A stretch of 64,000 nucleotides of DNA. Source: Yamagishiella unicocca. Taxonomy: Eukaryota; Chlorophyta; Chlorophyceae; Chlamydomonadales; Volvocaceae. The position numbers and the translations under genes were made by a program. A model generated the notes under the pieces. That model saw nothing but the letters and a program-made list of their open reading frames with translations, did not search any database and had not been told where the DNA came from. The stretch is from NCBI GenBank assembly GCA_003116995.1, contig BDSL01000033.1, positions 372,001-436,000 of the forward strand, read 5' to 3'. This document shows, in pieces, positions 26,201 to 35,429 of this stretch. The first letter of the stretch is position 1, and every line of letters begins with the position of its first letter.

Positions 26201-27519
26201 TCCTCCACCTCCAACCTGCCCGCTGCTGCCACATCCGGGTTGTATGTGGCGCCGCACCCAGCCCGGTCGGGGCCGCAGCTTCTACTGCCGTACAGCACCG
26301 ACGGCGGCGGCGGCGGCCGCGGCGCCAGTGGGCTAGCGTCAGCTTCGCACTCGGGTTGCCCATCCCCGGGCAGCCCCAACGGCCCACAGGCGGCTGCGGC
26401 ACAGAGGGGACTGACACCGCTGAAGCGGGAGGAGCTGCTGGTGAGGGTACCGGGGACTTGTATCTACAAACACGCGTTACCGGGGGTTCTCCTAGTTGCG
26501 GCCTTCAGTGCCCAAGCCGCCCGCACCAGAACCTCTGCATTCGCCTGGCCCTTGACTGGCCCTCACCACGGCGCCGCTTCCGTCCCTGCGAACGCCAGGC
26601 GTTGCTCTTGGTGGTGACGGACGGTCTCCTGCCCACCTGCCGGGTCCCCCCCCTTTCTGGCATCCTCGAAACCCCCCCGTCGCGTAACCGGTTTTAATGC
26701 TACCCCTCCTGTGCTCCCCCAACAGGCCAGATGCGCGCACCACCTGGCGCAGCTCAAGGCGGCGGCGGGGAAGACCGACTCGGCGAGGACCCTGTACCGG
26801 CGGGCTATAGAGGTATGGTGTGCAGCCGCGGGGGAAACAAGGGTGGCAGGACGGTGGCGTCCTTCCCGCGGGGGGTGGCGTGAAAACCGTTGACACGAAA
26901 ACGACAGGATAGTTGGCGCATGGTCGGCGGACAGCGAGGGTGTGGGCGCATGCTGGAGCATTGGGACGGACGACCGGCAAACCTGTGGAGGGCGCGAAGG
27001 GATCCACGGCTCCGTGGACCATCTGCCGCGAGCTCGGAGGCTCTGTCTGCTCGACTTCCAAACAAAAAAACTGCCACCCAGGGCCTCACTCGTCATGCCG
27101 CCGCCGCCCGCCCTTCGGGTCCCTGTACGACACGCAACCCGCGCGCACCACAGAGCTACTCGGCGGTGTACGGCAGCCGCCACGTCATCACCGCCGGCTG
27201 CATGCTGGCCCTGGCGGCCCTCAACCACACCGTCCGGGAGTACGGCGAGGCTCTGGAGCTGTATCGCGCCGTACTGGAGACCTACCTGGAGTTGTACGGC
27301 CCTCACCACCCGGCCACAACACGAGTCAGCAACCGGCTCGGGGACGTGGAGGAGGAGATGGAGGGGGAGGAGGAGGACGTCAACGAGGGGCGCCAGGGGA
27401 GGGACCCGGCGAACCAGGACGATGAGGAGGAGGAGGAGGACGCGCCGACCAGGAGGTGGCAGCTGAGGAACGTAGATGGCAAGGCTGCCAGTGGAGAAGG
27501 CCGATGGGGGCCTAGGTAG
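20261..27519 (+). CDS. Large protein with TIR-like N-terminal module and kinesin-light-chain-type TPR repeats
   Basis: Function unknown. Exons: 20261-21339, 21930-22158, 22644-23607, 23899-25375, 25613-25766, 26090-26440, 26726-26812, 27154-27519, totalling 4707 bases (1568 residues), all in frame. Residues about 200-436 read RPTHVLVCSWDERVVDL, then FAVWLDLFAVNFH, then ALPAAIAATRSVLLL and HPCTLAAWHVLK. This order resembles a TIR-like fold seen at the head of algal TPR proteins (inference from pattern only). A long Ala/Gly/Ser/Pro-rich middle follows, with poly-Gly, poly-Gln and poly-Ala runs. TPR units of the kinesin-light-chain kind lie near 1028-1090 (SARSLHGSIHPDTARCAAAL), 1208-1301 (HDEAISLLQRAV) and 1390-1500 (EYGEALELYRAVL, ELYGPHHPATT). 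The tail is acidic (EEEEEDAP). The start is uncertain: a good acceptor at about 20445 allows an upstream exon. A splice donor inside a minisatellite follows exon 2. Confidence 0.75.
21464..21811 (+). repeat. CCACCA/CCACAA microsatellite in TPR-gene intron 1
   Basis: About 350 bases of almost pure CCA/CAA triplets lie between exon 1 and exon 2. They give long spurious open frames on both strands (His/Thr/Asn or Val/Gly runs). Confidence 0.95.
22149..22330 (+). repeat. Minisatellite of about 29-30 bp units containing the exon 2 splice donor
   Basis: Six copies of a unit starting gctgatgcaggtgggtgg begin at 22149, 22179, 22208, 22237, 22266 and 22296; the last is degenerate. Each copy holds the exon end CAG and a GTGGG donor. 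The first copy is used in the model (exon ends 22158). The second copy is exactly 30 bases further on, so it would add ten residues in frame; the third would shift the frame. Confidence 0.9.
23644..23672 (+). repeat. Family C-like copy
   Basis: TPR-gene intron 3: tgtctacgcgacaggaaacg; diverged. Confidence 0.5.
25784..25852 (+). repeat. 16-bp tandem repeat (catccacgatRtgcct) in TPR-gene intron 5
   Basis: Four units of catccacgatatgcct or its catccacgatgtgcct variant. The same core (tccacgat) recurs directly before the acceptor of exon 6 at 26080-26089. Confidence 0.85.
26882..26920 (+). repeat. Family C, copy 3
   Basis: TPR-gene intron 7: gaaaaccgttgacacgaaaa, cgacaggatagttggcgc. A short inverted relative lies in intron 6 at 26659-26696. 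Confidence 0.8.
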
Positions 27520-28244
27520 CGCATGACACGGAACAGCTGCCTGCCTGCCTGCCTGCCTGAGCTATCCTATGCCGTGCGGGGTTTGTGGGGTGCGAAAAAC
27601 CCTACAACCCTAAACCCTAAAGGAGAGCGGGTGTCGTACGGTGTATTGCCGCCGGTGCGTGGATGCCGCACTGCGAACGGGGTGGCGCGGACGTGCGAGT
27701 GTCGTACGTGAGTATACCGTATATTGTTTGTGGTGGTGGAGTGGTGTGCCTGGCGGCTGGCGAGATTGCGTGCGGCTGGTACGACAGGGGCTTATGCCCA
27801 AGCGGTGAGGCCGTTACTCATTCCGGCGCCATCCGCGCTGACCTGGGATTCTTTGGATTGTCGGTGTTGGTTGGGAAGTTGGTTGGGAAGTTGCGGCCGG
27901 TGATCATCCAGCTGTTGTCAGCGGGCGCACCACTGGTTTGCGCGCTGCTCCAGTGAGCAGCATCTGTCTACCTATAGCATCTGAAATTGGCTGACGGACG
28001 GGCTCGTGTGGGCTATCTTACCCACCCGGAGGTCCGGGGGGCCGGGTAAGAAGGAATCGAGAGAGACGGCGATGTGAGGCGTGAAGCGGGAACCGCCGCT
28101 GCGGCGTTGAATAATAACGGCGCCAACGGCAACGTTCGTACGGCCGCGTGAGGAATAAACATTTATCCTGCTTCACAGAGGCGCGTGACCACATACCAAA
28201 TTGACCCCCGAAGGCATTCCGGGGCGTTGTCGGGGGGGGGGGCA
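27520..28244. other. Intergenic: downstream flank of the TPR gene
   Basis: No gene recognised. Contains a CTGCCTGC microsatellite just after the stop and a telomere-like motif at 27601-27621. Confidence 0.4.
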
Positions 28245-28709
28245 TTAGTCATAGCCACGCCGCGGTTTGGAAGCCGCTATTGGCGGCGCTGACGCTGGCG
28301 CTGGCGCAGCCAGGCGCAGCGGTACCGTTGGTAGCAGTGGTACCAGTGACTGGGGGGGGCGGCGCCGATGCGCCGTGAGCCGCCGTGCTTCTGTGTGGGT
28401 GGGTGGTCTGCTGCGACAGCACCAAAGTGCTGCCGGCTGCAGTGGTGTCGCGGGGGCGTGCGGCTCCAGTTGCGCCAGAGCGCGAATAAGGGTCACGGTT
28501 TCGGAGGACACACCGCCACCTGACGACGCGCCAGACGCGTCACCCGCTCGCCAGGTGGTGTCTGCGACTGACTGACTACTCTTACGAGTCGTCCATTCAC
28601 CTAAGCTGTTCGAGGTGGTGTCACGTGGCCAGCCAAGTTGCACGAGGTTGGTGACGACAGCCATCATGACTGAAGCTTGTTGTCGAAGTTGCTGTTGTTG
28701 TGTGTGCAT
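28245..28709 (-). CDS. Possible small hypothetical protein, Gln/Ala/Pro-rich
   Basis: A 154-residue frame starting MHTQQQQLRQQASVMM, with an amphipathic start and a middle rich in Ser, Ala, Thr and Pro. GC-rich third positions are partly kept, better than in the flanking DNA. It has no recognised domain, no neighbour that explains it and no clear intron. It may be a single-exon gene, an exon of a longer one or chance. Confidence 0.2.
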   Translation of the reverse strand: MHTQQQQLRQQASVMMAVVTNLVQLGWPRDTTSNSLGEWTTRKSSQSVADTTWRAGDASGASSGGGVSSETVTLIRALAQLEPHAPATPLQPAALWCCRSRPPTHTEARRLTAHRRRPPQSLVPLLPTVPLRLAAPAPASAPPIAASKPRRGYD

Positions 28710-30473
28710 TCTTCATGTGTAAGACAAAGGCCCGCTCTGGATCGATGGGTAGACGATGCTGCCGCACGCAATCGCAATTGCTCTGTCAGCATGTACCGTG
28801 AAGGTAGACCGCATTCGACCGCATCATCGTAGCGCACCCCTGACTGGTGCGTATGACAACCCGCGTGTCTGACCCCTGGTGGATGGAAAGACTCTATGAT
28901 GACTGTGCTAATTGATTCACTGTCGAGCGCAACAAAACGTATACGACCCCTGGGTCAGCGGCATCAGTATGTGTCGGTAAACATCCAGCCCAGAACTGGT
29001 GACTGCAAGCCATTGGGTGACGGGGTGTCGCTTCGGGCAGATAGCCTCGAACCCACGAACATAAATGCACCCGCAACCTCCAAAGCAAGCGTCATGAAGC
29101 AAGAAAGTCGACAGCATCTACTTCCGGGACGGCACCAAGAACCCAACGAAGCAGCTGCACTATCCCAGACAACCAGTAATTTTGCAACATATAGTTCTGG
29201 ATTGCGTATGCAGGTCTGGAGCTTTCCTGGTCTGTCGCCTTTCTGTCCCGTTATGCCCCTTCATCTGTGTAACAAAGACAGGTTCGCATTGACCTTTGCA
29301 GCTTTATGTACAGGCTACCGCACAGAGAATGATGATGCGGATCTTATGCAAGGACGACGCAGGAAATTATACAACCGCTTTAGTGACAAGCCCATCGCCG
29401 CACTGACGTATCTTAACGAAGGAAGGGCTTGAGTAAAAAGGCATTCCTTACGAAGCGCGATGAGTGGGAAAACTCAAGCCGCAATGTTACAGAAGCCTGC
29501 ATGTTTATCGTTGACACAGCCGGCGCTGGTCGTTGACGAGGGGGGATCCTAGTCAGCAAGCCAATCCAAGCGGAAACGTCCCATGAACTTCGATAATGCA
29601 ATGGATTTTATTACTGACTTGCTCAACGGGTCCGGATCTGTGTGGGCCGACCCAGAAAAGCTGGCCCGTCGCGGCCTAACCCAGAGGCGTTCCCGAGTAT
29701 GGGGGATAACTCAGGAGTAAAGAAGATGTGACATGTTAACACGCTGGTCTCTCCAATTGTCACGCCGAGATAAGTTGTGGATGACCAAAAAGTGCACGAA
29801 AAGCAACGTCTCCGAATCACGCCCTGTACGGCGACTTGATTCGCACCTGCACGTCAATGCAAGGAGTTCCGCTAGCAGCTTAAAGGAATTCCTGAAGGTT
29901 TTCAGTCCAGAGGGTGTTGCACAATTGGAGGACGTGCCACCTATTCCGCGCGATATTGACACTCGTCAAAAGTGTCGGCAAGGCGTATCTGGTAGTTTCA
30001 GTGCAAGCAGCACTCAGAACCAGCAGCCATGGTGCCACTTTGTAATTCCAAGGCGTCCCTACGCTGGGGAGCCTTGCCGCCGGGCCGCCGGGAGGTCTAC
30101 GTTTTGGGCGGCCGTGCTGGAGGAGCGATGACCCCAAAGGCTACTTCTGCCGCTACACTGGCCATGCCTGTGGAAGAAGGTGCGCCGACGAAATTTATTA
30201 CTGCGCAAGTCGTGGAAGTCGTTTGCTGGGACGCGGAAGCCTGCTTTGTCGAAAGGACGCTGTTCGCAGGGGGGGTTCGCAAGCCCATCCAACTGTGGTG
30301 CCATTTGTGATGGGCTGCTGGTCAATTGACAATTTGATAGCCTCCAGAAACCTGCAGTTCTGGAACCGGCTGCCGCATTGCGGCCCCGACATTTTGTCGA
30401 AGGCTGCCTCCGAACCGTTTCATGGAATTCTCTGACTGATTCCCATCCTTATACTGCTCCTTCAACCCAGCAG
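28710..30473. other. Region with scattered coding-like fragments, no confident gene
   Basis: Contains TGTAA at 28718-28722, a possible late poly(A) signal for the TPR gene. Two plus-strand stretches look partly coding: about 29860-29970 (SLKEFLKVFSPEGVAQLEDV) and about 30095-30290 (ATLAMPVEEGAPTKF). They are broken by stops and could be exons of the gene ending at 31600. I could not join them with confidence. Confidence 0.25.
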
Positions 30474-31600
30474 GCTTGTCGCGCCGATCCAACATTGTCG
30501 CTTTGTCCCGCGACGGAGCGGACCAAGCAGGTTCCCGCGCGGCCGAACAGCGTAACGACTTCGCGAACGCCGCAGCTTCTTCCGGACTCGATTTTATCGA
30601 CCTCGTTGGCTTGGATGAACGTACTGTCTGGAACCGGCAGCAAGACGCAGTCACGTACCGCGTCCTGGTCGGGTGCGCCAGCAGGCCGCCTGTCACGGCA
30701 CCGCACTCCGGAGCATTTAACGTAAAACAGGTAGGAATACAGCAAAATCGTACCCTTGCATCCGGACATTTTTAATGTGATCCCTCCGCCGGAGCGCCAA
30801 AAGTCCGCATGCGTGCTCGCCTGCACTCACGGTTTCGCCCCTTGCGTACCGCATCAGCCGCTTGCATGCAGAGAACAGCCCATGGTCTCTTCTCACCGTT
30901 CCTCCCCCCACCGATGCTTTGCATCTTTGGATTCTGCTTTCTGACGCTGTCTCACCCTCACAACCCCTTGACCATGCAGCTCAAGTCATACCGGGACAAC
31001 GTGACCCGAAACCTCGCGCCAACTGTGGCCCGCGGCTTTGCAAATGCCGCCAGAGCGGCAGGCCACGTGCTTGCCGCGATGCCAACGCCGCAGTCGCAAA
31101 CCGACGCCGCACCGCCGCCGCCGCGCCCTCAACAGGGCAGGATCAACACCGCTGAAAGCACCGGCGCCGCAGGCGCGGCGGGATCCGCTCAGCGCCAGCT
31201 GGCGCAGCTGGCGCGTGCCCGGGCTGAGGCCACCAGTCAGTCCGGTGCTACCTTTACCTCAGCGACCTCCAGCAGCCGCCATCGAATCCCGGCGGCCTCT
31301 CCGGCCTCCCAGTCAGCTGCTGTGGCGGCGGAGGTGCAGGTGGCTATGCCACCCGCTGGGCCAGCTACAGGGAGGGTGGAGCGTGGCAAGGCGAGGATGG
31401 CGACTCTGGCCTCCTCCCAGTCCGCAATGTCGGTAGTGATGGCGGATGATGCGATGGCGCACATGGGAGGTGGCGCGAACTTTGAGGACGGTTCGTCTTC
31501 CGGGGGACGCAGGCGAGGTAGCCGCGGCGCCGGTCGGGACGTGCTGGCCGGTGCGGGGCGGCAGCTGGGCAGTGCCAGCGCTAGCGCCGCATGGATTTAA
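30474..31600 (+). CDS. Putative last two exons of an unidentified gene
   Basis: Model: exon about 30474-30730 (frame reading SRRSNIVALSRDGADQAG and on to SGAFNVKQ, then a GTAGGA donor), and last exon 30980-31600 after an ATGCAG acceptor. The join is phase 0 and reads NVKQ-LKSYRDNVTR. The last exon codes about 206 residues with strong G/C third positions, rich in Ala, Ser, Gln and Arg (VARGFANAARAAGHVLAAM, later SSSGGRRRGSRGAGRDV), ending WI and TAA. It looks disordered and basic; no family is recognised. The 5' end of the gene was not found. Confidence 0.35.
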
Positions 31601-33480
31601 TGTGGCCCGCAGTGCCGTTCGGCAACAAAAGGAGGAGGGGCGCCACCGCGGCAGACCCCGAGGGCCCTGCGTGTAGGCATGGACGTGATGTTGATCCTGC
31701 ACCTGCTTCGGTAGCGGCGTGGGGTGCGGGTCGGGTGTCGGGATCGGAATGCGAGCGCACTCAGAGGCGCCGCGGCAGTTGCGGTGGCCTTGGCGCGTGC
31801 GTGTCTATGGTGTTGGTAGGGATAGGAAAAGATGTGTGCAATTGGTTTTTCGCATTTCGCGTGGAGCACAGGTCGGATTCCTGTTTCAGGGAGTTGATCG
31901 GGGCAGGTTCAAAGCGGCGGTCGTAGCCGAGCGCGAACTGTCATGTGGGCGCTGCCTTGTGCAGCAGCTTTTTGCTTCGTCGAGGATATCCTTTTCTTCA
32001 AGAAGAATACGTTTTCCCAAGCCTCGAGAGGTATTTGTTGTGGGGTGATGTCTGGCTTTTTGTTGGTTCCGCTGGTCTTAACCATATATGGATGCGCACT
32101 GCATAGCGTCTGCGGCCATGACTGTGAGCATATGATTCTTCCAGTTACGAGTCATCATGTTCTCCGTTTGGCCATACGGTATCTCTTGGGAGGTGGTAGC
32201 GGTTGTGGTAAAAAGTATTTACGTTTTCTTCCGCGATACCAACTACCGGTACGTAGGCAGTTCCTCGGTCACACAAGTTTGGGTTCTCTGAAGCAGCTCT
32301 GCGCTATGACGGCAACCTGTTAACACCACGCCTTGACACGGCTGCCTGTGCTGGTGTGTAAGCGCCGTTGACCCGTCACATAAGACGGGAGCGACACAGC
32401 GGGCAATGCTGTCCACCGCACAATCGGCTGCGCGTTTTGGTTTCCTGCTAACGGGAAATGGTCAAGGCTTGCGTTGCGTTTTTCGTGGCGTAAACAATAC
32501 ATTTGATGGCGTACAAAGTTAAGGTTGTCGGATGCAGTTGCAAATTTTCGGCGGCGGGGAGGGGAAGCAGTCGATGCTTGCTCCTGTTGCCTGTCGGTGA
32601 TGGATGAGGGTTGATGATGTGCAAGCTGGCGGGGTCCCTGTGGTTTAGAACTCGGCCAGCGCTTTGTTTCGATAGTACGTTGTGTGGTGATGCTGCTGAT
32701 ACCGCCTGGCATATTTTGCACCTTCAGACGTCGTTGGCACCGCGGACTAAGTTGGTCTGCTGCTAGGCGCACGGTCGTCAGGTTTGCCGCGGTCAGTGGA
32801 TTTCTGTTTCTTTTGGTGGGCGGCTTCGCGCGGATCCATGCGGCGGAGCTGCGTCGTACGGTGGTTGTGGAACGTGCGAAGCGTCTTCAGCTCCCTCGGG
32901 ACACCGTTCCCATGCTTGGAGCGGTGGGGGAGTGGGACTGCTCCCCGAGTCCCAACTTGGACCCGTGGATTTTTCTGATTTCGAATGGTTCGGAATGCAC
33001 TTGTCTTCGTCTTCGGATCCTTGCCGGCTGGCAGCGCGACTAGTTATTTAGGAGCTGCTGTCGGCTGGTGGTGAACGAAGCCGTGTAGCACTGGTGTGAG
33101 GTTTTCGGCCTGGGCGCACCTCCATTCAGTGCGCTCGACTGGAACTGCATGTGCACTCTGCTGTCATGGGTTATCGCATTGTTTTGCTGCAGCGTGCGAA
33201 TCAGTTTTTGCGATTAGCGGTAGTTGTTTTTGCTTAGTTGCCCTTGTTGTTCCAAGTGCTTTCGCTCGAGTCATCAATATTGAGGACTGTGTCAATATGC
33301 AACAACTCTCACCGCTATCCTTGTCTCGAGTCATGCCCGGGGGGGAAGGGTTCGGCCCAAGGCCGGCGACATCCCCACCGCTACAGCCTCAACGAGAGGT
33401 GCGGGCATGCTGCATCACACTCCTTCCGCAGTGCCTACCTTGGCAACGGAAGGGCTTGCCCAGTAGCGCTGCTTAGCTTG
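31601..33480 (+). other. T/G-rich non-coding stretch, possible long 3' UTR
   Basis: The plus strand is rich in T and G with many gtttt/tggtt runs and no codon-biased frame. It follows directly the stop at 31600 and ends near the point where strand composition flips, so it may be the 3' UTR of the preceding gene. A TGTAA lies near 32354. Confidence 0.35.
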
Positions 33481-35229
33481 CAGTGCGCCCAGCGATATAC
33501 CGGGACATGAGAGCAGTCCAGCACATTACAAAGACACAGAATTCCTGAACAAACAGTTCAGCGGGTGCACACGACGTTGGCGGCCACACACCAGAACGCT
33601 CCATGCGCCCGCCAGAGTCACCTCCGAGGTCACAAACCACCACCGGCAAACAAAGCAACGACAGCGTACGCACCGCTAGGCGCCTACGCCCGCGCCAATT
33701 TGCACCAACAACGTAGGATAATTAACCGCTAAATTAAGCGCGAAAGCTACAACAACACACCCAGCCAAGACCGGCAAATAAAGCCCTCTCGGCGCCCAAC
33801 CTGGCTACGATCAGAGAGGCACACCCAGCCCCGAATAAACAAACCAGGGCTCCGGCAAACAGGTTCCGAATGAGGCGCGCACATCTCCACAAACTCCCCG
33901 CTACCGCAAGCCAACGCTGCGCTGCTTAGCGACGCCCCTAACAGCATGTGCTCCAGAGATCAACCCCCCACACCCTCGCCCGACGCTGTTATGCGCAGCT
34001 TCAAGCCCGCAGACGCGAGCAAACAGACATCCCGGTGACCGCGCGGGGCCAGGCAAACGCACACGAAGGCGCCAGCAACACATGAATTATGTCCCAGCGT
34101 TTGCAGCGGTGACACCGCCGCACCGCACTGCCATATCCCCCTCGCAATAAAACAAAAAACCAGCCATCCAAATGAGACCGCATTCACTCGAGTCGCGCCT
34201 AGGGCCCCGCGGCCGCTCATGCAAGGCGTCCTGATCTCCTGATGTCACTGGGCCAGGAGGGGGAGCACTCAGCGACCAGTAAGGCTCTGGGTGCTGCACA
34301 CCCGTCCCCGACAAGAGATGCCCGGACAAGGCGACCGACAGCGGCCTGGAAGGCGGAGATTCGACCCCCCGCCCTGGCCGCAACCCTGACCACCACCGGA
34401 ATTACTTTTTTATTATGACTAATGACTATAGTTGGAACAGTTGCATTCAGGGAACGCCGCCGCCCCGCCCCGACGGCAGCGGCATCGACTATTACCGGTC
34501 GCAAAGTGGACCAGCGAAATTGTTGTACGAACGTACGTATGGGCCGTAATACCGACAGACAGCCGCATGACCGCCGAGACGCAGCGAGGGAGCGAGCACC
34601 CAGCGGATGCGCTTAGCCCATCCCACCCCTGCCAATCCAGACGACAGGTGCCGTTTACTTTCGTCTATTGGGGGTAGATAAAAGAGTCTTGAACAAAGCA
34701 CGATCGCCAGCACTTACCTCAAAGGCCACTGCAACACTGGCAGCGCCCAAACAAGACACTGCCGGCCCTGTTATGTCCCCGGCATCAGCATCAGCAGCCG
34801 TCCCGCCCAAGAAACCCGCTTGTCCCTCTCCCATCGTGTCCAACCAGACACTGCGCAAGTCCACCCGACCCGGCTCGCTGCACCCACACCACGAACCGCC
34901 CCGGTCCCCGCCGGACCATGCAGCGACATCCAGGGCCCCCCCTTACATGCCCTCTCGATCCCTTTTGCTTTCCTCCCCCTTGCCTTATTCCGTCAACATC
35001 CCAACCCTCGCTGCCTCAACCGCCGTGTATACACGGCAGCACACGTGGCAGCTCCCCTAATACACGCACAGATGCGCAGACGCGCGCACACGCTGGGGGG
35101 CCGCCAGGGTTCAAATCCCGTCGCCCACGCCTGTACGGGGGCGTCCCTTGTGTATTCTCCTTGACACACACAAAATAAAACATGGTGCGCGTGCATCTCC
35201 CGTCCCTCTCCTTCCTTCCCTCCCAATTC
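33481..35229 (-). other. A/C-rich stretch downstream of the rhodopsin gene
   Basis: Plus strand rich in A and C, i.e. T/G-rich in the direction of the rhodopsin gene. No gene seen. It contains two minus-strand TGTAA candidates (TTACA on plus), at 34943-34947 and near 33523. Confidence 0.35.
34943..34947 (-). terminator. Candidate TGTAA polyadenylation signal of the rhodopsin gene
   Basis: TTACA on the plus strand reads TGTAA on the gene strand, about 285 bases after the stop codon. It fits the volvocine poly(A) signal; cleavage is not shown. Confidence 0.35.
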
Positions 35230-35429
35230 TTAGCCCATGAATAGCGCCTGTGCCGCAATGCGCAGCTTCAGCCGGGCGCCCACCGACGTGGCGCCCAGCT
35301 CCCTCATGGCCCCGTCGTCCAGGTATGGCAGCAGGCCGGGAGATATGTCCTCCGCCTCGAAGCGGGCGGCCAGGGCGGGCAGCCCCAGCTCTTCCAGCAC
35401 CGCACGCATGTCGCAGCCGTGGGCACGCA
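35230..35429 (-). other. C-terminal SAM domain of the HKR protein
   Basis: The last exon encodes about 66 residues: [19 protein letters not shown], then [18 protein letters not shown] and [13 protein letters not shown]. The pattern of a short helix, a [DE]-rich turn, DLxxLG-like and GxRxKL matches sterile alpha motif domains, which oligomerise or bind partners. It follows three coiled-coil exons (37724-36320). Confidence 0.8.

Noticed and set aside
29035..29065. Minus-strand gggttcgaggc resembling a tRNA T-loop
   Set aside because: Flanks do not pair and there is no cloverleaf.
35085..35140. tRNA-like B box (gggttcaaatcccgt)
   Set aside because: The T-stem pairs over only three bases, and no matching acceptor or anticodon stem is found upstream. 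Possibly a decayed tRNA-derived fragment, but not supportable as a tRNA.
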